The notes: a model not told the origin generated them from the letters alone. DNA of 64,000 nucleotides from Lantana camara (GCA_037501455.1 CM074862.1:53413501-53477500); one strand, 5' to 3'. Shown: positions 20,850-32,928, counted from the first letter of the stretch. A program made the numbers and translations.

Positions 20850-23838
20850 TGTAACGCCCCAGTTTTTCCTATTCAGAGTATGATGTATATGTTTAACAAT
20901 ATGTGTAATTAAATTAGTTTTATATAATTTCAATTATTATTTCTCTTAGTAGTTTAATTTTGAAAATGAATTCTTGAAACATTTATGCCTATGTGATTGT
21001 GTTTGAGTGTCGTTTCTATTCGATTTGATTTTCGTTTTTCTTAAAAACTTGGTATGAGTGAATTATGTGTATTATGACCATATATTTTTGCTCGTTTTAT
21101 GTTTTTGGATTCTTTTGTTTGAGTTTTTGAATTTATTTCGAGTTTTGAAAACCAAAACAGGGGCTAACGAGCAATTAGCGTACCTTTGGTTCCGTTTGTG
21201 ATACCTTGAGCTCGGGAACTCGGAATCGAGTTCCCTCATCTCCATTGGACTCGTATCGACGATTGAGATCCGATGGAATAAGCCTCACATTTTTCTAAGA
21301 CCATTTAGATTCCCGAATTTCAACCGAAACGAGCACCTCACGCCTAAAATGACAACCATTGACAATTTAGGAGCCTACGAACCTAAATAACACCCCTAGA
21401 CCCTAACCCTTGACCTATACCCACTTGGAGTACCTCTCTCTCTCCCCTTTTCAGCCCCAAATCGAGCCTCTCTCTCTCTCTCATTCAATCAATTCAGCCA
21501 AAAGAGAGAGAAAGAAGAGAAAGGAAAAGAAAGAAAAGGGGGAAGAAGGAAACTATTCAACCTTGGGGTATTTGAGCTCATACTCCCTTCATTTCTTCTC
21601 CAATTTGAAAGGTAATCCCATTTTTATGTTATGTATCACATTGTCGTTCTTTTAAGTCCTATATTACATGATTTCACCAAGATTTGATCAAGTATTGGAG
21701 AAGATGATGAATAGTAAGGGTTTGTCAAACTCTAATGAATCTTGCATGAGTTCTTGTGGTTTATTTTAGTATGAAGCATGGTATATGAGTCTAAGACTTC
21801 CATTTGAGTTTCCTTGAACTTGTATTGCATGACAAATGAGTTATTTGCAAGTTACCATTAATGGATTCTCCTGAAACTTGAAGACTATGAACCTTTGTGA
21901 GCATCTCTCCCACTCTCATGATTTAGCTTCGGTTTTTGTATGAATTAGGACATGAATCTCTGTATGTTTATATGTTTCTTATTGAGTTATAAGTTGGTAA
22001 TATGCTTCTTTTCCTTTCCCTTTTGTTCTGCCCTGTTGTTTTTTTTTTAGCTACTGAGCCAAATCCATGGGGGTGGATTTGGGTCAGTGGGCTTCTGGAC
22101 CGGATCCAAGGAAAAATCCATGGGGCTGGATTCTGTCCAGCCTACCCTCAGGACTCTGGTTCCGTTTTTCGTTGCTCGTTTGATTTTCGTCCACCTCTTT
22201 TATGACTTCTTTGATATACTAACATGTTTTATCATGTTTTACCTTGTGTGTTATGAAGTTTCATGATTTTCGTGGAATAGTTTCCGAGTTATACCTCAAG
22301 GTGTCATCATTGCTCCTCATGCGCATGCATGAATCTTTGCTCTCAATGTGAACCCTAATTACTTATGTAACTCTTATTTTAAGACTTGTATGATATGTAT
22401 ACATGTTATACCATATGTTATGACCGTTATTTGAATTTCTCGGATTTATTTGATATGAAATATGGAAGTTATGAACTCGAACGGATATGAATATCTCTTG
22501 AAATGAATGGATGACTTGGTTATATGTCTTTAAACTATTAATTGTACACAAGAACATTTTCATGATATAATGTCATCTCTTATGCTTTTATACCGTATTC
22601 ATTGCATTGTCGTGCGTCATATATGGTTCATTTGGAGTCTTGAGTCTCAAGTATACATCATGTTGTCTTGTGTACAGTTTTCTCCAGGGCGGAGACATGC
22701 CGGGTTCATAGGACACTTTCAAGTCCTGTTGTATTCTTCTTGGTATTGGTCGGTAAGGTGTAAAGGTGGGTTTCTCTTCTATTGGCTAAAACGACCCTAT
22801 ATAAACCAACGTGCAAAGTTTTAAGCCAAAATGTATTTACTATGTATATAGATTCTTTTCTCGAGTAGATGATTTCAAACGTAAGCCTTTCTTTCATGAA
22901 CCCTTACCCAATGTTTTGGCGAGATCAGTGAACACAATGTTTAATGGGGCCCAGGACTATGTGTACGTGGCTATCCGGGGAAGCTCGGGCTGACGGTGAT
23001 CCCCGTGCACTAGTCACAACAAACAATGACGGCGTAACCGGTCCTCATTAGGAGTTAGCGAGGAATGGACGCTGAGCGCCATCTGGGGAGTCATGTAACC
23101 CCTTTTGGTCAATGAATGAGGTGGCCGGGTCTTGCTAACGCGCCCACCACCCGGGGGAACAAGGTGTAAGTGTTAATGTTATGAATGTTAATATTTATAA
23201 ATGAATGAATGAACCAATGAATGATTGTGGTATGATCACTAATGAATGAACGAATGAATGAATAAATACACACACGAGGAGAAGGTTGAAGAATTCACCC
23301 TCTCGTTGGGCTCACGAAATGACCTCATGTTTTTAACGAATGAATGAAATTGATCATTGTAATCCCGAGCGTTATTTTCTATTATTTTCACCCCACTTGG
23401 GGAAATGTTTTAAAACCTCGCACGGGATTATAGCTTGCACGTGAGGGTGTTTACATTCTGAAATATAAATATAGTACGCCCTGTTTTATACCCACTAGTT
23501 TCCTATAGACTGAACCCGGCTTTGTTTTCAGTTCTTTTGCAGGTTTTGGAGTGCTAGGCGGGATTTTGTGTCGGTCAGTTTTGTAGTTACGTCAGAGTCT
23601 TTCTACACGCACATTGTACTTTGTTTAAGTCATATTGAAACATGTTTAAATGCAGAGTTTATGACTTATTATTTATGTTTGAAATTTCGGGACTAGGTAT
23701 TTATGCTAGTTGAACCCGTCAATTGCTACCTATATTCATGATTGATTATATGAAATGCTTCCGCACGTGCATTTTATCTTATTGTTTGGCTTGTGGGGTT
23801 TCGAGATTCTAGTTCCCGCCTAGCCTAGTGAGTGAGTG
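20850..23838 (+). repeat. 5' LTR of D (truncated at its 3' end)
   Basis: Starts TGTAACGCCCC and matches 28941 onward with several percent divergence and small indels. It includes the CT-rich tract (about 21427-21480), a donor-like AAAG|GTAATC (GT at 21612), the ATCCATGGGGGTGGAT palindromes (22061-22130) and an acceptor-like TTTTGCAG (AG at 23541-23542). It stops in GTGAGTGAGTG at 23838, about 100 bp before the expected GCTACA end. Confidence 0.9.
21612..23542 (+). other. candidate LTR-borne intron in D (donor to acceptor)
   Basis: From the GT of AAAG|GTAATC to the AG of CTTTTGCAG|G, 1931 nt. The same pair in the 3' LTR is 29703-31639 (1937 nt). Donor-like and acceptor-like sites occur at matching places in LTRs H, J and E. 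No transcript evidence is available; this is an inference from conservation. Confidence 0.35.
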
Positions 23839-24629
23839 TGATACGAACTCCACGTACTTGTCGTGAAACCCTATACCAATACTTGAAGTTCTTGATTTTC
23901 GATCGTCCACTTCAAGGTTAAAATAGAGGAGTGTGACCCGTTTGCTATAATGAGCAAGGAACCAACACTATCAGATTTGAATTATAGGAGTGTGACCCAT
24001 TTGCTATAATGAGCAAGGAACCAACACTATCAGATTTGATAAGTAATACACCCCGTCGACTATAATGAGTCGGGAAATGACATTATCCGGTGGAGGTTTG
24101 AAACTCCAGTGTCGTTCAACTAAGAACTTGTGAGTATAACTCACTTGAATCACAATTCATTTATTTTTTTGACTCAATATTTCGAACTACAAGGTTGGAA
24201 TATAAAGATGCATGCATGGGAATTCTAAGAGACAATTCAGAATTCAAAGAGACAAGCTAATCCCGTCACTTTTCTTGTAGGCTGAATAAAATGGGCTTAA
24301 CCTAATCTAAATACATGCAAAATAAATAAAAAGATGGCCCAAAGTATAATATAATAGTTCAGGGCCAAATTAAAATAAACTTAACACAATTTGGGCTTAA
24401 AATTCTATCACTAAGACATTGAAACAAGGTGGATTGGGTCCAGCTAAATTATTTGGATCAAAAGAGATTGAACTTCTTCTTGCATTCTTTTGGACCGTGA
24501 CCTTGTGATAGGTCCAACATAACTTGGTTCATCTTGAGTTATGGTCATATCATCATTTGGATCAAAGTGTGGCCTTGTTGGACCAAAGTTTGGCCTTGTC
24601 TTATGATTCACATCATAGGATTCCTATCA
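23839..24629 (-). repeat. M1 LTR (left; 3' LTR in element sense)
   Basis: 791 bp. Contains two tandem copies of a unit of about 59 bp with TTGCT-ATAATG-AGCAA (23942-23957, 24001-24016) and a related CGACT-ATAATG-AGTCG (24057-24072). On the minus strand it encodes the polyprotein tail ending GPITRSRSKRMQEE. Confidence 0.85.
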
Positions 24630-25224
24630 TTCTCCCCTTCTTGAAAAAAGATTCGTTCTCGAATCTGGATCAAGATAGTCATCTCACAAAACAAATAGCC
24701 CCTTTTATTTCTCAAAGTAGATCTAAAACCCAAAATGAAATACACCAAAGTTGTCTTCTTTCTCGTTTTTTCTAATTTTTTTTTCCTTCTTTTTTCTTTC
24801 TTTTCAACTTCTCTTTTTTTTTTTCCCCCCTTTTCACATTCTTTACTCTCAATTCTTTGAAGAAAGTCACAAGAAGTTTCAAATTCCTCAACTAAATAAT
24901 CCCTTAAGATGAATAAAAAAGGGTGCGAAAAACTGACACAAATGAAACCGTTTAGATGATGCAAACAAACGTATCTATGTGATTTGAATATTACCGAAAC
25001 AAAGCTGCCCTCTTTCTTCTTTTTTTAACACGGCTTTTACTTCTCTTTTTGTGTGCGTTTTAAGCCTTTTTCGTAGTTTCTCTTTTTTTTTGACGATTTT
25101 TTTTTTTTTGGCCTTTTTTGATTTTTTTCTGCAGCAATATAACAATAATGAAAAGAAATTATACAAAAGATAAAAGATACAGATACGTAACCTTGGATGG
25201 AAAACCTAAGCTCTAGATACCGAA

Positions 25225-25935
25225 TGATACGAACTTCACGTAGTTGTCGTGAAACCCTATACCAATACTTGGAGTTCTTGATTTTCGATCGTCCACTTCA
25301 AGGTTAAAATAGAGGAGTGTGACCCGTTTGCTATAATGAGCAAGGAACCAACACTATCAGATTTGATAAGTAATGCACCCCGTCGACTATAATGAGTCGG
25401 GAAATGACATTATCCGGTGGAGGTTTGAAACTCCGATGTCGTTCAACTAAGAACTTGTGAGTATAACTCACTTGAATCACAATTCATTCATTTTTTTGAC
25501 TCAATATTTCGAACTACAAGGCTGGAATATAAAGATGCATGCATGGGAATTCTAAGAGACAATTCAGAATTCAAAGAGACAAGCTAATCTCGTCACTTTT
25601 CTTGTAGGCTGAATAAAATGGGCTTAACCTAATCTAAATGCATGCAAAATAAATAAAAAGATGGCCCAAAGTATAATATAATAGTTCAGGGCCAAATTAC
25701 AATAAACTTAACACAATTTGGGCTTAAAATTCTATCACTAAGACATTGAAACATGGTGGATTGGGTCCAGCTGAATTATTTGGATCAAAAGAGATTGAAC
25801 TTCTTCTTGCATTCTTTTGAACCGTGACCTTGTGATAGGTCCAACATAACTTGGTTCATCTTGAGTTGTGATCATATCATCATTTGGATCAAAGTGTGGC
25901 CTTGTCTTATGATTCACATCATAGGATTCCTATCA
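25225..25935 (-). repeat. M1 LTR (right; 5' LTR in element sense)
   Basis: 711 bp. It matches the left LTR but lacks one of the two ATAATG hairpin units and one GGACCAAAGTTTGGCCTTGT repeat. This makes it 80 bp shorter than its partner. Confidence 0.85.
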
Positions 25936-26579
25936 TCAAACCACGGCCAATTCTCACGATCACAACAACTCGCATTCAAGCATCGAGGATGTAAGGAAAG
26001 CATCGGGATTTTATACAAGAATTCAAGAGTCGTGCGCTTCCTTAATTGGGCCATGATTCGAGTGATGGAATCCGAGATGGAAAATTCAACTTGTAGGAAT
26101 AATCGACAAGTTCTACCAAGGTTGATGAGTATTCGAAGGGATATTAGTGGGTGTGCGATGTCTACCATTCACAAGATCAAAACATACACCTACACTACCG
26201 GGGTTAATCAATCGGATTCCTTAGGATTACTTAATTCAAGAAAGAAGCAAAAGAAAACCTCAAAGGAACTTTATTTCGAGGTTTGGATCGACAAAGGAGT
26301 GATGATAACCAAGAGGAATTAAGGTAAAATAGATTTGGGGGAAATGAACAACGAAGATCATCAAGGATGAGCTTCCAAGTAAATCAAGTCAATTGAAATC
26401 GAGTTCGAAGAATGATAGGATTAATGAATGGTGAGCAATACCAATTGTCAAGGAAGATGTTTCGGATAAACCAAGTCATTTGGGATTAAGTCCGGGGAAC
26501 AAGGAAAAGACTGGTAGTGACTTGGGATACTATGGCTTCCGGACAAGGTAAGAGTCGACTTTGGAGAAGTTAAAGAAAG

Positions 26580-26694
26580 ACAAGCAACAAAGGATATGGA
26601 GCAACAAATGGAACGGATAAAGAAAGAAAAAGAGCTAGTGGAAGAGATTGTGAAGCCAAGTGTAGGCAAGTGGAGGGCGGGCGCTTTCCACTAA
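26580..26694 (+). pseudogene. possible gag relic (coiled-coil-like) in D
   Basis: A short frame reading DMEQQMERIKKEKELVEE then IVKPSVGKWRAG and a stop. The start of it matches E 59490-59545 (DIEQQMETVKKGHELIEG) at the protein level. The match suggests the interiors of D and E descend from a coding sequence, with a charged helix typical of gag-like proteins, but too little remains to name it. Confidence 0.35.
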
Positions 26695-28750
26695 TTCGAA
26701 CTCATAAAGGACAAATCAAGAGAACTTCGAACTGAGTGAACATCAAGGTGAAGATTCGGATAACCTTTAGAGATCGATACTTGGGAGTGAATAGAGATAC
26801 CGAACTCTATGGACATAGCAGATCTTGGGTTCAAGAAATCACAATCTCGGGCCATGGGAATATGTAAGTTGATGCAGGAAGATTATGGAGATTTGAAGAC
26901 CGTGGGAAAAATAAGAAATGACCAACGAGTTCAAAGCAAGCCGTAATTAAGGAAATGAAGGACAAGTTGCCGAGCTAAAAGCTTACCACCACGGTGACAG
27001 GTTTAACATATTCATGGCGCATGCATCATACATCGCTTTAAATTATTTAATTTTCTCTACTTATATGCGCATTTCTCATTGATATAATTGTTCCAACATA
27101 TTGCATCTTTAATTGTTTGCAAGTGTACTACGTGCTTCATAACATTGGCATTTTAACCCGACATGCATTACCTTAGTGTTTACTTGGTAGGATGCCTTCC
27201 CCGCGTGATACTTCAACTACTACTTCAATCAAAGTTCTGCCAAACCAAATTGAAGAAGAAGAATATTTTGGTGATGACGCTAAGATAGAGAGGATAATTT
27301 TAATTCAGGGATTAAGAGTTTGGGTCGACTCTGAGATGTTCAGATTGAACGAGGAAAGAGATTAGGATTCTGGACTTCGAGAAAATTAGAAGAGGATTTG
27401 AAAGCAAAGGATTTGGAATGTTCTTTCAACTCATCACTTTAAGTGAAGGTGAGTAACACACCGAACACCATCCCTAACAAGTTGCTCATTTTGAGTCGAT
27501 CAAGAAATTCGATTATAAGATGGGGGATAAAGCTTGACCTAAGAAGGTGGAAACTTTTAAGGGAGAGAGCACGACCAAGAGACGAACTTGAAATGCAAGG
27601 TTTCACTCAAAGAAGTATGTTAGTAGGAAAAATGGAAATGCAAACCGTGGAAGATATGAAAGTTCGAATGATGATGATATGAAAGGAATGAAAAGGCCTT
27701 ATGAGTCAAACCTTCAAAGTGGAATTCAAGCTACCAAACTCGGGTTGAAAATTACTATGAGGAATGAAGAGATTGGCTCGATCGATATTTATACGAGTGG
27801 AATTCGGATCTTAAAGATGATGAAATTAGGAAGAAGCGTCTACTGAACCTTTAGGTCAGTTCTGTAGAAAGAAAATCAGATCAAAGTACCATATTCCCGG
27901 ATGGTGACAATGAAGGTAAATTCAACCAAGTATTAAAAGGGATTCGGACGACATAACAAAATAAAATATTTATTAAATCGCCAGTCATCTCTCCATGATG
28001 ACTTGGAAAGTTTTAAGATGAGAAGAATCGAAGAAAGGGTAATTATTGAAGGACTTAGATCAAACCTCAAGAATCATCAAGGAGGTCTTATTTTTGGTTA
28101 AGGGATTGAATGGGCTGGAACTGAAGGTACGCTTGAAGACTTGAAGAGGATGAAGGCTCCACGAAAAGATCGATTCAAAAATTTTGGGAACCGGTGATCA
28201 CAACCCGATTTGGAAAGAACTCATCAAAAAGGTTATTGAATTTCAACGGTTTCACCAAATTACAGAAGGAGACATGAACCGTGAATAAGACCGGTCCGAA
28301 ATCTGAAGATGTAGAGTAAAACCCGTTTTGGAAGGGTAGGCTGGTTGAATCAGGGTCAACACATAACCGAGAGATGGAAGAAGGTAAGAAGAGATAAGAA
28401 TCAGAGTGGAATCAAGAATAGGACCAGTCCAGAGCCTTATTAGTTTCTCAGGTGGACACGTTGAAGATATTAATGACAACCCAAGAGTCGAGCTAGCTTT
28501 TGGGTTCAGACCATACCTTGGGACCATGAAAGCTTTAGCTTCAAATTCGTTTCCACCGTGAATGGTACCTCAGACATTCATGGCATATGCATACACTCAT
28601 TTTTAATTTAAATAATTTTAATAATATGTGCTTTGACTCTTTGGTGTGTTAACTACTGTGTATAATCGATGTTTTGCTACCTTCAATTAGTGTTATTATT
28701 TTCTGTGGTAACTGTGTTTTGTTCCTTGGAGTCCTTTTGTATTGTTGTTC

Positions 28751-28882
28751 GAGAGACGGGGTTCTCTCCTTGTTGTTTAAGAGACGAGGTTCTCTTCTTG
28801 TTGTTTGAGAGATGGGGTTCTCTCATGGTTGTTCGAGAGACAGGGTTCTCTCCTTGTTGCTTGCGAGGGACGGGGCTCTATC
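28751..28882 (+). repeat. 28-bp tandem hairpin repeats before the PPT of D
   Basis: Five units starting near 28751, 28779, 28807, 28835 and 28864. The core is GAGAGACGGGGTTCTCTC, which folds as GAGAGA / TCTCTC with a G-rich loop. The same array with a 29-bp period is in E (63742-63876). Confidence 0.75.
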
Positions 28883-28925
28883 CTTGTTTGTTCCAGGAGT
28901 ATAGTGAATCCGAGGACGGATTCTT

Positions 28926-28940
28926 TTAAGGGGGAGAGAT
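28926..28940 (+). other. polypurine tract of D
   Basis: TTAAGGGGGAGAGAT directly before TGTAACG, the usual Ty3/gypsy PPT-LTR junction. Confidence 0.9.
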
Positions 28941-31900
28941 TGTAACGCGCCAGTTTCTCCGTTATTCAGAGTATGATGTATATGCTTAACAATATGTGTA
29001 ATTAAATTAGTTTTATATAATTTCAATTATTATTTCTCTTAGTAGTTTAATTTTGAAAATGAATTCTTGAAACGTTTATGCCTATGTGATTGTGTTTGAG
29101 TGTCGTTTCTATTCAATTTGATTTTCGTTTTTTGTGAAAACTTGGTATGAGTGAATTATGTATATTATGACCATATATTTTTGCTCATTTTATGTTTCCG
29201 GATTCCTTTGTTTGAGTTTTTGAATTTATTTTGAGTTTTGGAAACCAAAACAGGGGCTAAGGAGCAATTAGCGCACCTTTGGTTCCGTATGTGATACCTT
29301 GAGCTCGGGAGCTCGGAATCGAGTTCCCTCACCTCCATTGGACTCATATCGACGATTCAGATCTGATGGAATAAGCCTCACATTTTTTTAAGACCATTCA
29401 GATTCCCGAATTTTAACCGAAACGAGCACCTCATGCCTAAAATGACAACTATTGACAATTTATGAGCCTACGGACCTAAATAACACCCCTAGACCCTGAC
29501 CCTTGACCTATACCCACTTGGAGTACCTCTCTCTCTCTCCCCTTTTCAGCCCCAAACAGAGCCACTCTCTCTCTCATTCAATCAATTCAACCAAAAGAGA
29601 GAAAGAAGAGAAAGGAAGAGAAAGAAAAGGGGGAACAAGGAAACTATTCAACCTTGGGGTATTTGAGCTCATACTCTCTTCATTTGTTCTCCAATTTGAA
29701 AGGTAATCCCATTTTTATGTGGTGTATCTCATTGTGGTTCTTTTAAGTCCTATATTACATGATTTCACCAAGATTTGATCAAGTATTGGAGAAGATGATG
29801 AATAGTAAGGGTTTGTGAAACTTTAATGAATCTTGCATGAGTTCTTGTGGTTTCTTTTAGTATGAAACATGGTATATGAGTCTAAGACTTCCATTTGATT
29901 TTCCTTGAACTTACATTGCATGATAAATGAGTTATTTGCAACGTACCATTAATGGATTCTCATGAAACTTGAAGAATATGAACCTTTGTGAGCATCTCTT
30001 CCACTCTCATGATTTAGCTTCCGTTTTTGTATGAATTAGGAAATGAATCTCTGTATATTTATATGCTTTTTATTGAGTTATAAGTTGGTAATATGCTTCT
30101 TTTCCTTTCCCTTTCGTTTTGCCCTGTTGTTGTGCTTTTTTTAGCTACTGAACCAAATCCACGGGGGTGGATTTTTCCTTTGGAAAAATCCATGGGGGTG
30201 GATTTGGGTTAGTGGGCTTCTGGACCAAACCCATGGGGGTGGATATTTCCCTTTGGAAAAATCCATGGGGGTGGATTCTGTCCAGCCTACCCTCATGACT
30301 CCTGTTCCATTTTTCGTTGCTCGTTTGATCTTCCTCCACCTCTTTTTTTACTGCTTTGAGATACTAACATGTTTTACAATGTGTTACCTTGTGTGTTATG
30401 AAGTTTCATGATTTTTCATGGAATATTTTCCGAATTATACCTCAAGGTGTCATCATTGCTCCTCATATGCGCATGCATGGATCTTTGCTCTCAATGTGAA
30501 CCCTAACTGCTTATGTAACTCTTATTTTAAGGCTTGTATTATATGTATACATGTTATACCATATCTTATGACCGTTATTTGAATTTCTTGGATTTATTTG
30601 ATATGAAATATGGAAGTTATGAACTCGAACGGATATGAATATCTCTTGAAATGAATGGATAACTTGGTTATATGTCTTTAAACTATTAATTGTGCAACGA
30701 ACGTTTTCATGATATAATATCATCTCTTATGCTTTTATACCTTATTCATTGCATTGTCGTGCGTCATATATGTCGTCTTGTGTACAGTTTCTCCAGGGCG
30801 GAGATATGTCGGGTTCATAGGACTCTTTCAAGTCCTCTTGTTTTCTTCTTGGTATTGCTCGGTAAGGTGTAAAGGTGGGTTTCTCTTCTATTAGCTAAAA
30901 CGACCCTATATAAACTAACGTGCAAAGTTTTAAGCTAAAATGTATTTATTACGTATATAGAGTATTTTCTCGAGTAAATGATTTCAAACGTAAGCCTTTT
31001 TTTCATGAACCCTTACCCAATGTTTTGGCGAGATCAGTGAACACAATGTTTAATGGGGCCCAGGACTATGTGTACGTGGCTATCCGGGGAAGCTCGGACT
31101 GACGGTGATCCCCGGGCACTAGTCCCAACAAACAATGACGCTGTAACGGGACCACGTTAGGAGTTAGCGAGGAATAGACGCTGAGCACCATCTGGGGAAT
31201 CATGTAACCCCTTTTGGTCAATGAATGAGGTGGCCGGGTCTTGCTAACCCGTCCACCACCCAGAGGAAAAAGGTGTAAGTGTTAATGTTATGAATGTTAA
31301 TGTTTATGAACGAATGAATGATTGTGGTATGATCACTAATGAATGAACGAACGAATGAATAAATGCACACACGAGGAGAAGGTTGGAGAATTCGCCCTCT
31401 CTCCGGGCTCACGAAATGACCGCATGCTTTTAATGAATGAATGAAATTGATCGTTGTAATCCTGAGCATTGTTTTCCTTTGTTTTCACCCCACTTGGGGA
31501 AATGTTTTAAAACCTCGCACGGGATTATAGCTTGCATGTGAGGGTGTTTACATTCTGAAATATAAATATAGTATGCCCTGTTTTATACCCACCAGTCTCC
31601 TATAGATTGAACCCAGCTTTGTTTTCAGTTCTTTTGCAGGTTTTGAAGTGCTAGGCGGGATTTTGTGTCGGTCAAGTTCTGTAGTTAAGTCAAAGTCTTT
31701 CTACACACACATTGTATTTGTTTAAGTCATATTGAAACATGTTTAAATGCAGAGTTTCTGACTTATGATTTATGTTTGAAATTTTGGGACTAGGTATTTA
31801 TGCTAGTTGAACCCGTCAATTGCTACCTATATTCATGATTGATTATATGAAATGCTTCTGCACGTGCATTTTATCTTATTGTTTGGCTTGTGGGGTTTCG

Positions 31901-32038
31901 AGATTCTAGTTCCCGCCTAGCCTAGTGAGTGAGTGAGTCCCCGTTCGCCGTGACTTGGCACGTGTATGGATTTTCCATTTCACATACGGGTCAGGTCTAG
32001 GTGCGGGGGATGTGGTGCCTTCCGTTTGGGGCGCTACA
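28941..32038 (+). repeat. 3' LTR of D
   Basis: 3098 bp, TGTAACGCGCC..GCGCTACA. Compared with the 5' LTR it carries extra copies of the ATCCATGGGGGTGGAT palindrome (four at 30155-30277 against two). Donor-like GT is at 29703 and acceptor-like AG ends at 31639. The small ORFs in it are not conserved as proteins. Confidence 0.92.
30155..30277 (+). repeat. palindromic module in the D 3' LTR
   Basis: Four copies of AAATCCAYGGGGGTGGATTT (30155-30174, 30186-30205, about 30228-30247, 30259-30277); the stem is AAATCCA/TGGATTT with a G-rich loop, and the third and fourth are imperfect. The 5' LTR has only two (22061-22080 and about 22111-22130). The small translated shadows of this repeat are not genes. 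Confidence 0.7.
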
Positions 32039-32882
32039 AGATCAAACTCTCCAAACGGTTACCTGCAACTCAAGAAACAAAAGGGGGGAAAAGAAACAAC
32101 GAGGAGGGGTCAGTCCTAATGACTGGTGAGGGGGCTAACACACGTAAACATACATATACGTAAGAGCATAGCATATTCAAAATTAACGAGTTCATGAACC
32201 GGGGCGTGGTTTTTGCATTCTAAAACAAGTTAGCCCGTGATATTATATATAAGAAAGGGAGTTTAGGGTCGAAGGCCCAAATCAACCAATTTTAAGAATT
32301 AGGAGTCCACTCCCGTTTCACGAACCAAAGGTATAAGCAAAAGTACACTAACTCGACGAGCACGAGTTCCAACCCACCTACTTCATAAACATAAGACAAA
32401 TGCAAAGGCAAAACAAAGTGCATAAATCAATTCTCCGGTTGGGGAAGAGAGGCGCTACCCCTCTACTCCTAGGCATGAAGCATATTGAGCCGGGGGATCC
32501 CGCCCGCTCCTTCGACGGGCCACGCAGCACACCGTCGGACAACAGAAGACTCGCCTTCCCCTCGACCTCCCGAGGATGGGCTATATCTCCCTTTTTTGGA
32601 GTTGTATTGATGAGAGAGCCCGAAAACCCCATAGTTGACCCGAGATTCACATACCACTTCTCCGGGCCCAAAGCGTAACATAAAAGGCATAATTTTAAGA
32701 GGCATAATTTTCACACAGCTTTTCTTTCAAAAGGCGAATCTCGCTTACACACACACACACCAACCCTTTTAAAAAGCAAACAAAAAAAAAAACATAGCTT
32801 ATATATATATAAAAGCGTTTTCAAATCATTTCATAGCAAATGGGCCAATTCCCTCAAATTACATATCAAACACGTATCTATA

Positions 32883-32883
<1 letters not shown>

Positions 32884-32924
<41 letters not shown>
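32884..32924. repeat. (TA)n microsatellite in F
   Basis: About 20 uninterrupted TA units. LTR H has a shorter TA run at the matching place (about 53430-53444). Confidence 0.9.

Positions 32925-32928
<4 letters not shown>

Larger units (their letters stand above)
23839..25935 (-). mobile_element. small non-autonomous LTR element M1 in D
   Basis: LTRs at 23839-24629 (791 bp) and 25225-25935 (711 bp), both TGATACG..CCTATCA on the plus strand; the interior is about 595 bp. Orientation is minus: read that way the left LTR is preceded by the PPT AAGAAGGGGAGAA, and the right LTR is followed by a GGTATCTAGAGC primer-like site. The interior has long T and C/T runs and codes only a Lys/Glu-rich stretch plus the end of a gypsy polyprotein. 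The left flank is the D LTR and the right flank is D interior, with no matching 5-bp repeat, unlike M2. Confidence 0.8.
25936..28940 (+). other. internal region of D (non-coding)
   Basis: Starts TCAAACCACGGCCAATT, also found in E at about 58708, so the two elements are related. It is purine-rich with short frames only. Recognisable parts are a short coding-like relic (26580-26694), a hairpin repeat array (28751-28882) and the PPT. No retroviral enzyme motif is visible in any frame. Confidence 0.7.
20850..32038 (+). mobile_element. large non-coding gypsy-type retrotransposon D (LARD-like), with M1 inside
   Basis: 5' LTR 20850-23838 (3' end missing), M1 23839-25935, internal 25936-28940, 3' LTR 28941-32038. 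The PPT and LTR start are those of Ty3/gypsy elements. The internal region, about 3 kb, has no long frame and no recognisable protease, RT or integrase. That fits the large-retrotransposon-derivative class (long LTRs, non-coding interior, mobilised in trans). The last 100 bp or so of the 5' LTR, the primer site and the first few hundred internal bases, compared with E, are gone where M1 sits. The copy therefore could not move now. Confidence 0.82.

Noticed and set aside
25861..26322. A 153-codon plus-strand ORF
   Set aside because: It begins in the M1 LTR and ends in the D interior, so it is a chance chimera across an insertion edge.
28751..28882. CRISPR-like spacing of repeats
   Set aside because: Contiguous eukaryotic minisatellite without unique spacers or cas genes.
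28669..28929. An 86-codon ORF before the D 3' LTR
   Set aside because: It is a translation of the tandem hairpin repeat; the E array has another period, so the frame is not kept.
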